Shown here in pieces: positions 16,464-26,479 of a stretch of 64,000 bases of DNA (position 1 is the first letter of the stretch; each line of letters opens with the position of its first letter). The notes beneath the pieces are model-generated. The model was not told where the DNA came from, made no database searches, and saw only the letters and a program-made list of their open reading frames with translations. Location: assembly GCA_037968815.1 (NCBI GenBank), contig JBBKWF010000008.1, positions 315,813 through 379,812 of the forward strand, in the 5' to 3' direction. The position numbers were made by a program, and so were the translations under genes. This stretch comes from Pseudopedobacter sp037968815. Its GTDB lineage: Bacteria > Bacteroidota > Bacteroidia > Sphingobacteriales > Sphingobacteriaceae.

Positions 16464-17768
16464 TTAAATCCTTCTAATATCTGCACCTAAGGCTTTTAGT
16501 CTAGTATCAATATCTTGATAACCTCTCTCAATCTGCTCAATATTATGTATAATACTTCGTCCGGATGCGGATAATGCTGCAATTAAAAGTGAAACTCCAG
16601 CTCTAATATCAGGAGAAGTCATTTCAATTCCTTTTAACTGGTATTTTTTATCTAAACCGATAACAGTAGCCCTGTGAGGATCGCAAAGGATAATTTGTGC
16701 GCCCATATCAATTAGTTTATCCACAAAGAATAAACGGCTTTCAAACATTTTTTGATGAATAAGTACTGAGCCTTTGGCTTGTGTTGCCACTACCAAAAGA
16801 ATAGAAAGCAAATCTGGTGTAAAGCCAGGCCATGGAGCATCTGCAACGGTTAAAATAGAACCATCAATAAAAGTCTCTATCTCGTAGCTTTTTTGAGAAG
16901 GAATGTAAATATCGTCGCCACGTAATTCGAATTGAACTCCAATTCGTCTAAAAACATCAGGGATAATACCTAGTTCTTGGTAGCAAACATCTTTAATAGT
17001 GATTTCAGATTCTGTCATTGCGGCTAAACCGATGAAAGAACCAATCTCAATCATATCTGGTAGTAAACGGTGCTCTGTTCCACCTAACTCTTTAACACCT
17101 TCAATAGTTAGCAAATTAGAACCAATGCCAGATATTTTTGCACCCATGCGGTTAAGCATTTTGCAAAGCTGTTGTAAGTAAGGCTCGCAAGCTGCGTTGT
17201 AAATAGTAGTAACGCCTTGCGCCAAAACAGCTGCCATTACAATATTTGCTGTACCCGTTACTGATGCTTCATCTAATAAAATGAAAGTACCTTTTAACTG
17301 ACTTGCATCAATATTAAAGAAACCAGTTTCTGCATTATATATAAACTTCGCACCTAATTTCTCGAACCCTAAGAAATGCGTATCTAAACGACGACGACCA
17401 ATTTTATCACCACCTGGTTTTGGGATTGCTGCTTTTCCAAATCTTGCTAACAATGGACCTACAATCATGATAGAACCACGTAAACTGCCACCTTTTGATT
17501 TAAAAGTTTGTGACTGGAAAAAATCGAGATTTATATCTTTTGCTTGAAACTCGTAGGTGTCTTTTGAAATTCTTTTTACATCAACGCCTAAATCAGCAAG
17601 CAACTCAATCAGTTTTACAACATCCTTAATATCAGGCAAATTGCTGACGGTTATTTTTTCTGGCGTTAGTAAAACTGCTGCAAGAATTTGTAAAGCTTCA
17701 TTTTTTGCTCCTTGAGGTATAATTTCGCCTTTTAAAGGTTTGCCTCCACGAATCTCAAATGCGTTCAT
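16464..17768 (-). CDS. murA: UDP-N-acetylglucosamine 1-carboxyvinyltransferase
   Basis: MurA transfers enolpyruvate from phosphoenolpyruvate to UDP-GlcNAc, the first committed step of peptidoglycan synthesis. The 434-residue length and EPSP-synthase-like fold are normal; the start NAFEIRGGKPLKGEI and the KNEALQILAA motif (Lys22) are typical. The active-site loop reads PKPGGDKIGRRR, with Asp121 at the position of the fosfomycin-binding Cys (Cys115 in E. coli). Enzymes with Asp there are known to be active and insensitive to fosfomycin. The gene follows a DUF4290 gene by 47 bp, a common arrangement in the phylum. Confidence 0.96.
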   Translation of the reverse strand: MNAFEIRGGKPLKGEIIPQGAKNEALQILAAVLLTPEKITVSNLPDIKDVVKLIELLADLGVDVKRISKDTYEFQAKDINLDFFQSQTFKSKGGSLRGSIMIVGPLLARFGKAAIPKPGGDKIGRRRLDTHFLGFEKLGAKFIYNAETGFFNIDASQLKGTFILLDEASVTGTANIVMAAVLAQGVTTIYNAACEPYLQQLCKMLNRMGAKISGIGSNLLTIEGVKELGGTEHRLLPDMIEIGSFIGLAAMTESEITIKDVCYQELGIIPDVFRRIGVQFELRGDDIYIPSQKSYEIETFIDGSILTVADAPWPGFTPDLLSILLVVATQAKGSVLIHQKMFESRLFFVDKLIDMGAQIILCDPHRATVIGLDKKYQLKGIEMTSPDIRAGVSLLIAALSASGRSIIHNIEQIERGYQDIDTRLKALGADIRRI

Positions 17769-17815
17769 AAAATGTATATGTATTTTAGGTGTTAGATGTT
17801 AAATATAGTAAAATT

Positions 17816-18532
17816 TTAGTTCGACCTTCTACCGCCGCCACTGTTATTATTGTTGCTGTAGTTTCTTTGACGACCTTTATTATTGTTGTTGTTATTTTGT
17901 TGTCTGCCACCGCTACTGCGTCCGCTAGTTTTTTGTGTGCGTCCGGTATTGTTGTTATTTGGTGGTTTTATGTCAACTTTATTAAGTACAACATTGCTTA
18001 CATCAAGTTCTCCGTCTGATAAAGTGGTTAAGTCGTTTAATATCTGTTCATCAGCAACATGATCTTTGTTCCAAACAACGTAAGCCATTTTCATAAAGTT
18101 AGCAATAGAGTTTATCATGTGCTCTCTTTTATCGGGCTCAGTAATCTCTTTAGCTCTTTTAATCATCATTTCCACAGTGTGGCCATAATGCTTGTACTTG
18201 ATGCGTTTTTGCGGATAACCTAAAGCTTCTGGTTTAAAGATAGGCTCTTCCGTAATTTGAGATGGATAAGGTGAGTCAACGTCTATTTTAAACTTTGAAA
18301 TGATTTGTAAATGATCCCATAATTTATGTTTGAAATCAGGCACATCTCTTAAGTGAGGGTTCAAAAAACCCATCATATCAATAACCACTTGGGCGTATCT
18401 GTTACGTTCTTCCTTAGTAGGTAGGGCTACAATATACTCTACCATGTTTTGTACATTTCGGCCGTACTCAGCTAAAATGAGTTTTTCTCTTGACGTATTG
18501 TAATCAAAAGTTTGTTCTGTTGTATTAACCAT
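17816..18532 (-). CDS. DUF4290 domain protein with Asn/Gly-rich tail
   Basis: A 238-residue protein. Residues 1-175 form the DUF4290 domain (EYGRNVQNMVEYIV near the N-terminus, HYGHTVEMMIKRAKEI further on), restricted mostly to Bacteroidota and of unknown function. The tail (about 185-238) is low-complexity, rich in Asn, Gly, Arg and Ser, and looks disordered; an RNA-binding or phase-separating role is only conjecture. It lies 47 bp upstream of murA on the same strand. The 196-bp gap above it (18533-18728) probably holds the promoter. Confidence 0.85.
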   Translation of the reverse strand: MVNTTEQTFDYNTSREKLILAEYGRNVQNMVEYIVALPTKEERNRYAQVVIDMMGFLNPHLRDVPDFKHKLWDHLQIISKFKIDVDSPYPSQITEEPIFKPEALGYPQKRIKYKHYGHTVEMMIKRAKEITEPDKREHMINSIANFMKMAYVVWNKDHVADEQILNDLTTLSDGELDVSNVVLNKVDIKPPNNNNTGRTQKTSGRSSGGRQQNNNNNNKGRQRNYSNNNNSGGGRRSN

Positions 18533-18728
18533 TTTTGAAATTTAGCGCTTCAAATGAAGCTTTTCCGTCCTCAAGACAAAATTTGTGCAAATCTAAATAA
18601 ACCTTTGTCTTTTTAATTACCGGATTTTATATTTTATGAGGAATATTTTTATTTAAAATGCAGTGCATAAATATAATACATCTTATTACAAAAAACAATT
18701 ACGTACTGTAGTAGCTTATAAAATGATA

Positions 18729-19367
18729 TTATAAATCAAGTTTTTGTCTTAAATCAGATGAAATTCTTTGTGTAATAGCCAAAATGTTTTCTAACTCGTT
18801 AGTAGAATTGTCAATAATACTATCGCATTTATCACGGTAAGGCAAAAGAAATTCGTTGTAAGACGGCATTACATGATTCTCCCATTTATACATTACATCT
18901 TCTTTGGGATAATTACGTTCTGCTAAATCTCTTTTTAAACGACGCTCTAAAGCTATTTCTGTAGCGGCATCAATAAAAATGCGGTAATCAAAAATAGCGT
19001 CAATTTTTTTGTAATGATAAAGAAATAAGCCTTCCAAAATTAAAATAGGAGCGGGTTTTATCTCTAACAGTTTAGGTTTAAGATGCGGGTTGTTAAAAGT
19101 ATATTCTTTTTTATAAACCGTTTTATAGTCTAATAAATCAAAAACATCTTTTTCAAACTGGCTCACCTCAATACAGCTTGGTAAATCAAAGTTATGAAGC
19201 TTATTTTGTTCGGCAGTCATTTCTCCTTGCTGTATGTAATAATCATCCTGCGAAACCAGACAAACTTCATCAGCCGAAAAGTGGTTTAAAAAAGCCTTTA
19301 AAAAAAAGGTCTTTCCAGATCCGCTTCCACCAGCAACACCAAGTACATAAGGTTTTTTGTTACTCAT
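18729..19367 (-). CDS. udk: Uridine kinase
   Basis: This enzyme phosphorylates uridine and cytidine to UMP and CMP in pyrimidine salvage. The P-loop GVAGGSGSGKT lies just after the start. SQDDYYIQQGEM and the NFDLPSCIE segment follow the nucleoside-kinase pattern, and FDYRIFIDAATEIALERRLKRDL is the lid region. I choose the ATG at 19367 (MSNKKPY) rather than 19379. It gives the usual family N-terminus and overlaps the upstream gene's stop by 8 nt (ATGAGTAA), implying translational coupling. Length is 212 residues. Confidence 0.9.
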   Translation of the reverse strand: MSNKKPYVLGVAGGSGSGKTFFLKAFLNHFSADEVCLVSQDDYYIQQGEMTAEQNKLHNFDLPSCIEVSQFEKDVFDLLDYKTVYKKEYTFNNPHLKPKLLEIKPAPILILEGLFLYHYKKIDAIFDYRIFIDAATEIALERRLKRDLAERNYPKEDVMYKWENHVMPSYNEFLLPYRDKCDSIIDNSTNELENILAITQRISSDLRQKLDL

Positions 19368-20280
19368 TAGGCAAGCCAAATGTTATGTTTACTAAAAATC
19401 TTTTATCTAATGCACCAATTGCATCAGCACATGATTTTGTAACCACAATAATAACATCTTTTGTGGTTTCGTTTTCTGTAAAGCGACCAACAACCTTTGC
19501 AAATACACTTTTGTTAGTCATTGGGTTAGTGATTTTGATAATGGTACCCACTGGTGCAACTCTATGTAAAGCATAGCTTTTACTTGCATCTAGGTTATTA
19601 TCATCTATCCAAACGGCTAAACCCTTATCATTCATTTCTGTAATACCATATCTGTTTTTAGGTATTTCAATGTTGCTTTGCGAGTCTGTTGAATCTAAAT
19701 ATTTAATACGATTTGGGTTAGTAGTTTTTGTATCTGGTTTTTTTTCAACCACTACTGGTTTACCCGCAACATTTTTTTCGACAGTTGGCGTAATACTTAC
19801 AGTTTCGCTACTAATTACTTTAAGGTTTTGTCCTACGCTTAAGCTATTACTTTTTAGCGAGTTTAAAAGCTTTAAATCGTCCACACGCATATTGTATCGA
19901 CTAGCAATTGCGTAAAGGGTTTCCCCAGAAACTACTTTATGTATAACTTCTTTCTTTTTAGAAACCTCTGTTTTTGTAGGCGAAGAAAAAGTAACGGATT
20001 TGGTGACAAAACTTTGGTTACTAGGTATTTTAACAACATCACCTGGGTGTAAAGTAACATTGCCATTATAGTCCATAATTAAGGCAGGACTTAAATTATA
20101 CCTTCGGCCTAAAGCATAATAGGTCTCTTTAGGTTCAATTTTATGTAAAATTACTTTTTTCCCGTCAACATTTTCAACCCCGATGGAGTCAATTAAACCA
20201 CTTGCAAAAACATTTGAAGATGCTAGCGTAATCAAGAAAAAAAGTAGGGTTTTGTAATTCATGAAATGACGTTTATTCAT
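19360..20280 (-). CDS. LysM-repeat envelope protein with C-terminal RlpA/DPBB-like domain
   Basis: A 306-residue exported protein. A signal peptide ends near SSNVFA, followed by two LysM peptidoglycan-binding repeats (about 40-88, with YYALGRRYNLSPALIM, and 108-152, with ETLYAIASRYNM). A Lys/Thr-rich linker and a C-terminal domain (about 210-306) follow. The last resembles the double-psi beta-barrel of RlpA-like proteins (GTIIKITNPMTNKSVFAKVVG). It probably binds the cell wall in the periplasm. The start may instead be the ATG at 20262 (MNYKTLLFFL), which gives a more typical signal peptide. It overlaps the uridine kinase gene by 8 nt. Confidence 0.82.
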   Translation of the reverse strand: MNKRHFMNYKTLLFFLITLASSNVFASGLIDSIGVENVDGKKVILHKIEPKETYYALGRRYNLSPALIMDYNGNVTLHPGDVVKIPSNQSFVTKSVTFSSPTKTEVSKKKEVIHKVVSGETLYAIASRYNMRVDDLKLLNSLKSNSLSVGQNLKVISSETVSITPTVEKNVAGKPVVVEKKPDTKTTNPNRIKYLDSTDSQSNIEIPKNRYGITEMNDKGLAVWIDDNNLDASKSYALHRVAPVGTIIKITNPMTNKSVFAKVVGRFTENETTKDVIIVVTKSCADAIGALDKRFLVNITFGLPNE

Positions 20281-20296
20281 TTTAAAAATTTTGCAA

Positions 20297-21046
20297 TTAT
20301 ACGAAATAACTCACAATTTCAGTCTTGTTTTTGATATAAAACAAATGTTTGTGCCATACAAAGAACGTATCAAAACTCATTTTATGTATCTGGTTGTTTA
20401 TAATTTCATCAAGTAAAATTTCACCATCTTTTTCAACTTTTATGTATTGGTCAATTGCCTTGTCTTTTTGTTGATAATATGACGAAATACTTAATGCGTT
20501 GTAAGTTAGTTGATAACTAGTGTTTATGATATCTTTAGCTTCAGTCATTGTGGGCAAAATAATATCGTTTGTAAGCGCTTTTGAATGGACTAAATCTTGA
20601 ACGTCAATACCGTTTAAAGCACTACCGTCCTTATCATTTATCATCCGGTATTTACGAGGTAATATTCTTGTGTCAAAAACAATAATACCTTCTTTGGTGA
20701 AAAGTTGTGCACTAATGCTAAAGTTTTGCCATAACACTTTTTGAGTTTTTAAATCAAAAGCTAAAAGGCCTTTTTGTACAGGCGAAAAATCTGATTCGTG
20801 ACCGTTAAGATAAAGTATACCATTATTAACTGTATTTACGCTAAGCTCCCAATCATCATCAAATTTAAAGTTATTTAACAGTGTACATTGGTTTTTAATG
20901 TCGTAAGCATAAAATGAAACCTTTTTATCTTCGGTTCTGCACTCCCAAACTATTATTTCATTATTTTCGTCTAAAATAATTTTCCATATTATGCCTTCGC
21001 ATTGGACTGAGTGTGCAAGCTTTAATGTATCTTTATTTGAAATCAT
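20297..21046 (-). CDS. Conserved protein, possibly DUF4905
   Basis: A 249-residue protein without signal peptide or membrane segments. Its repeated short beta-strand-like blocks with Trp (IIWKIILDENNEIIVWE, KVLWQNFSI) suggest a beta-propeller-like or beta-rich fold. I think it matches DUF4905, found in Sphingobacteriaceae, but only moderately firmly. Its ATG is 19 bp from the divergently read NfeD gene, so the two promoters must overlap or lie within the opposite gene. It is followed after 16 bp by the LysM gene on the same strand. Confidence 0.6.
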   Translation of the reverse strand: MISNKDTLKLAHSVQCEGIIWKIILDENNEIIVWECRTEDKKVSFYAYDIKNQCTLLNNFKFDDDWELSVNTVNNGILYLNGHESDFSPVQKGLLAFDLKTQKVLWQNFSISAQLFTKEGIIVFDTRILPRKYRMINDKDGSALNGIDVQDLVHSKALTNDIILPTMTEAKDIINTSYQLTYNALSISSYYQQKDKAIDQYIKVEKDGEILLDEIINNQIHKMSFDTFFVWHKHLFYIKNKTEIVSYFV

Positions 21047-21065
21047 TTTTTCAAAACTAACAATT

Positions 21066-22403
21066 ATGAAATTTATTAAGTGTTTGACTGCATTTTTTTT
21101 ATTATGCTATTTTAACTCATCAGTAAATGCACAAACAAAGGTTTATCAACTTAATTTAAAAGAAGAGATTAACCCCGCGGCTTGGCGTTCTACTCAAAAA
21201 GCTTTCGCAGAAGCAAAAGCTATTGGAGCTGAAGTTTTAATTATTGATATGAATACCTACGGCGGTATGTTAGATTATGCCGATTCTATCAGAACCAAAA
21301 TATTGAATAGCAATCTTAAAACCATTGTTTATATTGATAATAATGCCGCATCTGCAGGAGCTTTAATATCTATTGCTTGTGATAAAATTTACATGAGCAA
21401 AGGGGCAACTATTGGGGCCGCCAGCGTGGTTAACGGGCAAGGAGAAGTTTTGCCAGAGAAATATCAATCGTATATGCGTGGCTTAATGCGTACCACTGCC
21501 GAAAGTAAAGGACGTGACCCGAAAATTGCGGAAGCTTTTGTTGACCCTGATGTGGAAGTAAAAGGTGTCAACCCGAAGGGCAAAGTACTTACTTTAACCA
21601 CTAATGAAGCTATAAAAAACGGATATTGTGAGGGCGAGGCCAGCTCTATTGATGATGTTTTACAGAAAGAAAATATCACCAATTACACTACAGAAGTCCA
21701 TGTGCCAACCTTCACAGATAATATTATTGGCATATTAACCAACCCAGCGGTAAGCAGTGTGCTTATTTTGTTGATGATGGGTGGGATATATTTTGAACTT
21801 CAATCGCCCGGAATTGGCTTTGCCTTATTGGTTGCAGTTATTGCTGGGTTGTTGTTTTTTGCGCCTTTGTACTTAGAAGGTTTGGCAGACAATTGGGAGA
21901 TATTACTTTTTCTGGCAGGGATAGCTCTTTTAATTCTAGAAATATTTGTAATTCCAGGTTTTGGAGTGTTCGGTATAGCGGGCATTATTTGTATGATTGT
22001 GGGTTTAGCAATGAGCTTAGTAATGAATGATTTCTTTGATTTAAGCGTAAGTGGTAGCGAACGAATTGTACAATCTTTTTTAATTGTACTGGGTTCAATT
22101 TTCGGATCTATATTTTTATCAGTTGTTTTTGGAGGTAATATTTTACGATCTAGAGCTTTTCAAAGGCTTGTTTTAAAAGAGGAGCAACAGTCATCTGACG
22201 GTTACCAAGTAGGTAAACCTAATTTTGATTTATTAGGAAAAACTGGTTTCGCGAAAACTGATTTAAGACCATCGGGTAAAATAGAAGTTGACGGCGAGTG
22301 GTATCAAGCAGTTTCTAACGATGGCTATATTGATAATGGAACGGATATTGTAGTAAGTAAAATAGAAAACTATAACCTAATTGTTAAAAAGCTAAACGCA
22401 TAG
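21066..22403 (+). CDS. NfeD family membrane-bound ClpP-class serine protease
   Basis: A 445-residue protein of the long NfeD type: signal peptide (1-24, ending SVNAQ), a ClpP/SppA-like protease domain (about 25-210), four or so membrane helices (about 230-350) and a C-terminal OB-fold NfeD domain (about 385-445). The nucleophile Ser lies in NNAASAGALIS and the catalytic Lys is probably in ESKGRDP. Homologues partner with SPFH/stomatin proteins in membrane quality control; no stomatin gene is adjacent here. I choose the ATG at 21066 because it begins a proper signal peptide, whereas the frame upstream to 20991 runs into the divergent gene. Dps follows 34 bp downstream. Confidence 0.88.
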   Translation: MKFIKCLTAFFLLCYFNSSVNAQTKVYQLNLKEEINPAAWRSTQKAFAEAKAIGAEVLIIDMNTYGGMLDYADSIRTKILNSNLKTIVYIDNNAASAGALISIACDKIYMSKGATIGAASVVNGQGEVLPEKYQSYMRGLMRTTAESKGRDPKIAEAFVDPDVEVKGVNPKGKVLTLTTNEAIKNGYCEGEASSIDDVLQKENITNYTTEVHVPTFTDNIIGILTNPAVSSVLILLMMGGIYFELQSPGIGFALLVAVIAGLLFFAPLYLEGLADNWEILLFLAGIALLILEIFVIPGFGVFGIAGIICMIVGLAMSLVMNDFFDLSVSGSERIVQSFLIVLGSIFGSIFLSVVFGGNILRSRAFQRLVLKEEQQSSDGYQVGKPNFDLLGKTGFAKTDLRPSGKIEVDGEWYQAVSNDGYIDNGTDIVVSKIENYNLIVKKLNA

Positions 22404-22437
22404 ATTCAATTAGGTTTTACAAAAAAATATAAATATT

Positions 22438-22920
22438 ATGACAGTAAACAAAATTGGTTTAAAAGACAAGAATGTAATAGAATTAGCAGATCATTTAAAT
22501 ATTCTTTTAGCGAATTATCAAATTCATTATCAAAAAGTTAGAGGTTGCCATTGGAACGTAAAAGGTCGCCATTTCTTTGACTTACACGTTAAGTTTGAAG
22601 AGCTTTATAATAACGCACAAGTTACCATTGATGAAATTGCCGAACGTATACTTACGTTAGGAAAGTCGCCAGTTGCAACCTATGCTGACTATATCGAAAA
22701 CTCTTCCATCAAGGAGATTAAAACCGAGGGAATGAGCGAAGAGAAAATGGTGGAAGCTATCTTGGGGGATTTTAAAGATTTAATTGACTTAGAGCGTGAA
22801 ATAGTTGAAAACGCTACTGAAAATGCAAATGACGAAGGAACCGCTGATATGATTATTGGTTTCTTAAGATTTCAAGAAAAAACCAGCTGGATGTTTAGAG
22901 CTTGGACTGGTAAACATTAA
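22438..22920 (+). CDS. dps: Dps family DNA-binding ferritin-like protein
   Basis: A 160-residue four-helix-bundle protein that forms 12-mers, oxidises and stores iron and protects DNA during starvation and peroxide stress. The inter-subunit ferroxidase residues are seen in CHWNVKGRHFFDLHVKFEE (His, His, Asp, Glu) and the following TIDEIAERIL. Length fits the family. It follows NfeD by 34 bp and is closed by a strong terminator. The two may share a transcript, although Dps is usually induced separately. Confidence 0.95.
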   Translation: MTVNKIGLKDKNVIELADHLNILLANYQIHYQKVRGCHWNVKGRHFFDLHVKFEELYNNAQVTIDEIAERILTLGKSPVATYADYIENSSIKEIKTEGMSEEKMVEAILGDFKDLIDLEREIVENATENANDEGTADMIIGFLRFQEKTSWMFRAWTGKH

Positions 22921-22943
22921 CATCTACTTAATTACCTATGATA

Positions 22944-22980
22944 AAATAGGCTATCCAGAACTGGATAGCCTATTTTTTTA
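22944..22980 (+). terminator. Rho-independent terminator after dps
   Basis: A 15-bp perfect stem (22944-22958 with 22961-22975, inner arm TAGGCTATCCAG) with a 2-base gap runs into a T tract. The preceding A's allow use from the minus strand, where recB ends at 23005. Confidence 0.9.
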
Positions 22981-23004
22981 TTCAATTTTGGTGTTAGTTT
23001 GGCT

Positions 23005-26000
23005 TTAATAAGTGTGAGCCGATAACCTTGCGTTTAAATTGCCGATAGTTTTAATTTCTGGCTTTGCGGTGAATATCCCTGTTTGTAAATCGGCTCGCAT
23101 TCCTCTAACGAATAAATAAATTACCCCACCAAACTGGTATTTGTAATTAAAATTAGGGACACGACTTTCCAAGTATTTTTTTACGGCTAAAGAATAAATT
23201 AGGTACTGCAAGTGATAGTTGTTTTCGTTCATTGCCAGTTGTAGGTTTGGTTTTTCGTAGTCTTCTACACTGTCTCCCAAGAAGTTCGATTTCCAATCCA
23301 CCACATAATATTTGTTATTGTGTTCAAAAAACAAATCTATTTTGCCATTCATTACTCCTTCTAAAGTACCGTTTGATTTAGCATCAATAAAAACTTCATC
23401 AGTACTCAACTGACTTAAATTTGAAGGAGTAAAGTTCTCTACGTTAAAGTCAAACTCTAACTCATTTATGCACTTATAGGAGTTTACATCACTAAGTTTA
23501 AATACTTCCTCATCAATCTCAATATTTGCTGATAACACGTTTTTTAATAATTCCATCAACATTGGACTGTACAATTCTTCTTGCTGTGGTACAAATATTT
23601 TAATGGCTTCATCAATTACTTTTTGCCATTTAGCATCGTCATGAAAATGGATGTTTTCAAAAATGTAATGCAGCATGTTTCCGGTTTTTGCACCTTTTCT
23701 TAGTTGATGGAAAATGAATTCATCATAACCCTGTACTTCCTTGCCACTTCTCAATTTTAAGCTTATCGCATGGTCTGCTTTTAACATAGAATAGCTCATT
23801 CTGCGCCAGTTTTCTTGCAAAAGTGTGAAATCAACTGTTTCTTTAACCTTTTTTACGCCTTGTTTAACCCCGTTGGTGTATTTGTAATTTGGCGGGATAA
23901 CTAGATCATCGCTTGATTTAAACGTGATTAAATCTGTTTCGAGGTCTTTTAAAGCGTTCGTGAAATAGCTTAATGAAGAGTTTTTATAGTAATTGCTTTT
24001 ATAAACATAACATTTTGATACAGCCCTAGTGATGGCTACATAAATTAACCGACGGTTTTCTTGCTCTGCCTGTTTGGAAACTTCGACTAATTCTGTAGTG
24101 TCTAAATCTTTCTTTTCAGCCGAAATATATTCGCCATCTTTGTTTCTATAGCTACAATCTGTATGCTTTGTATCTGCCGATAAGTCTAAACTTGGCGCAA
24201 AAACGATTTTATATTCTAGGCCTTTACTTTTGTGAATGGTAACTATTTTAATGGCATCTTCATCGTTTTCTATCCTTTGCTCAAATTCATCGCCCTCGGT
24301 TTCCATGCCCTCAATTCCTCGTTTAAGCCAACTGATAAGCTCTAAATTATTAAGATTTTTACGGGTTTGTGTTTTATGTAAAAGCTCAATCATTTGGTAC
24401 AGATTGGTGATAATTCTTTCACCATCGCTGTTTTCAACGTTCAGTAATTTACTTTCTATTGAGAAGTCTTTAATCCATGTTTTTAAGGCAGTGTAAACTC
24501 CGTCTTTATCCCAAACTACTTTATAGTTTCTAAAAAGTTCAACAATCTTGTCGCTATCTAAAGCTAAAATATTGTCGTCTTTAAATCCTGTAAAAGGGGA
24601 GAGCAAAGCTTTGTTGATATTTGCCCTGCTGATATCTGTAATTGCCTGTAAAACGTAGAGCAAATAACTGGCTTCTGCCGACTGTAGCACTTTTCCGTCG
24701 TCAATTGTAATTGCAGGGATGCCGTATTTAGTTAGCTGTTTTTTGATTGCAATGCCCGCTTTTTTATTACGGATGAGGATACCAATATCTTTTGGTAAAA
24801 CGTTTCTGACTTCGCCGTTAAACTCAATTTTAAAGTCTTTATCATCAAAAAGGTTAACAATCTGCGCACATAAAGCTTCATAGATGATATCATTTTTGGG
24901 ACATTCCGTAATTTCTATGGGCACTGTTGGAATGTTTTTATACAGCAGGTTTCCTTTACTATTTTTATCTGGTGACTCTACTTCTAAATAATTGATTTGC
25001 TCATCCTCTGGAGCTCCTCCAAAATGGAAAGTGTCAAAGTCTTCTTCGGGTTTAAAAAAGAGGTTCATCGCATCAATTAAATTTGCCGAAGAGCGAAAAT
25101 TGTGGTTCATGCCATATCTTTCGTTGACATTCTTTTTAGCTTCAAAATAGGTGTAGATGTCTGCTTTACGCCAAGCATAGATAGATTGCTTAGGGTCGCC
25201 GATATAAAATAGAATGGTATTTGTACCGAAAGCCTTCTCGAAAATTTTGTATTGCAAGCGGTCTGTATCTTGAAACTCATCAATAAAAACTGCTTTATAT
25301 TTCTGTTGAAGGCAGTTGACTAGTCTGTCGCTCGGGCGTTCCACTAAAGCGTGGTGCAGTTTTGATATTAAATCATCAAAACTGATTTGGTTATAACGGT
25401 TTTTGTAGTAGTTAACTCCTTCAGAAATTTGCTGAATTCCGTTGCAAGTAATTTTGATAATTACACTCTTTAGAACATCAGCTTTCGCTGATTCTAATTC
25501 GTTCAAATCGGCAAGATATTCTAAAACTTCGGGCAACGTTTTGATCACATTTGCCTTATCGTATTTTTCTGCTACTCCCGCGATAAAACTATCAATATCA
25601 ATAATTAAAGGAAGTATATTTTTTTTAACGTAAGCGTTCTTTTCGCAAGCTGAAACAATATCCGACTTATTTTCTTCGATATATTGATACAGACTATTAT
25701 ACTGTGTGTCAATCGCTTGCTGTTTTAATTTTAGTTCTTGGGCAGTTGCATGATAATCATCATCAGACATTAGGTAGCTTTTTTCTGCATGGTAGAAATA
25801 ATAACGTTGCCCAGAAAGATGACTGCTCACTCTTTTTTTAACGCCCTCTTTAGTAAGCCCGTTATTGGCTACCATACTCAAAACCTCTGTAGGAATGGTG
25901 GTTACTTGTTTTCGCCAGAACTTGTTGGTCTCATCCTCTAGAATCACCGATGCGTCCTGCATTAAATCGATACCAAATAACTGGTCGGTTTCAAAAGCAA

Positions 26001-26391
26001 ATTCGTTTAGTGTTTGTTGACAAAAACTGTGGATGGTGAGTACGGATGTTTCATCTAAAAACAAAACAGCTTCTTTTAAAAGCTCCTTAACTTCTTCTGT
26101 AGTCTTGTCCGAAATGTTTTTCACTAATGCAGTGATGGTATCGTCTTTTATGGTTTCGCCTTGCGCAACTTTGTATGCCAAACGTACAAATAAGCGAATG
26201 CGTTCTTCCAATTCGGCAACGGCAGCTTTGGTGAAAGTTACCATCAAAATTTCTTTAATGGCTATATTTTTCTCCAGCAATAATCGTAAAACTAAAATAG
26301 CAATGGAGTAGGTTTTTCCTGTTCCAGCACTTGCCTCAATCAAGTTGCTACCTTCTAGGTTTACGGTGCTTGCTTTAAAGTTTGTTTCCAT
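23005..26391 (-). CDS. recB: Exodeoxyribonuclease V subunit beta (RecB)
   Basis: RecB is the 3'-5' helicase and nuclease subunit of RecBCD, which processes double-strand breaks and degrades foreign linear DNA. The 1128-residue protein shows Walker A ASAGTGKT (20-27), motif II DEFQDTDRLQY, motif V VTIHKSKGLEY and motif VI YVAITRAVSK. A C-terminal RecB nuclease domain has GKIDL and VVDWKSN supplying the Asp and Lys catalytic residues. It is last in the recD-recC-recB order on the minus strand, but a 255-bp gap with an inverted repeat separates it from recC. Confidence 0.93.
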   Translation of the reverse strand: METNFKASTVNLEGSNLIEASAGTGKTYSIAILVLRLLLEKNIAIKEILMVTFTKAAVAELEERIRLFVRLAYKVAQGETIKDDTITALVKNISDKTTEEVKELLKEAVLFLDETSVLTIHSFCQQTLNEFAFETDQLFGIDLMQDASVILEDETNKFWRKQVTTIPTEVLSMVANNGLTKEGVKKRVSSHLSGQRYYFYHAEKSYLMSDDDYHATAQELKLKQQAIDTQYNSLYQYIEENKSDIVSACEKNAYVKKNILPLIIDIDSFIAGVAEKYDKANVIKTLPEVLEYLADLNELESAKADVLKSVIIKITCNGIQQISEGVNYYKNRYNQISFDDLISKLHHALVERPSDRLVNCLQQKYKAVFIDEFQDTDRLQYKIFEKAFGTNTILFYIGDPKQSIYAWRKADIYTYFEAKKNVNERYGMNHNFRSSANLIDAMNLFFKPEEDFDTFHFGGAPEDEQINYLEVESPDKNSKGNLLYKNIPTVPIEITECPKNDIIYEALCAQIVNLFDDKDFKIEFNGEVRNVLPKDIGILIRNKKAGIAIKKQLTKYGIPAITIDDGKVLQSAEASYLLYVLQAITDISRANINKALLSPFTGFKDDNILALDSDKIVELFRNYKVVWDKDGVYTALKTWIKDFSIESKLLNVENSDGERIITNLYQMIELLHKTQTRKNLNNLELISWLKRGIEGMETEGDEFEQRIENDEDAIKIVTIHKSKGLEYKIVFAPSLDLSADTKHTDCSYRNKDGEYISAEKKDLDTTELVEVSKQAEQENRRLIYVAITRAVSKCYVYKSNYYKNSSLSYFTNALKDLETDLITFKSSDDLVIPPNYKYTNGVKQGVKKVKETVDFTLLQENWRRMSYSMLKADHAISLKLRSGKEVQGYDEFIFHQLRKGAKTGNMLHYIFENIHFHDDAKWQKVIDEAIKIFVPQQEELYSPMLMELLKNVLSANIEIDEEVFKLSDVNSYKCINELEFDFNVENFTPSNLSQLSTDEVFIDAKSNGTLEGVMNGKIDLFFEHNNKYYVVDWKSNFLGDSVEDYEKPNLQLAMNENNYHLQYLIYSLAVKKYLESRVPNFNYKYQFGGVIYLFVRGMRADLQTGIFTAKPEIKTIGNLNARLSAHTY

Positions 26392-26479
26392 ATTTGTTTA
26401 ATGTGATAATAAAAAATGAGTTAAACCTCATTTTTGAGATCTACATATCAATGTTTTTTAGTTAAAAAGTTTTTCCGAT

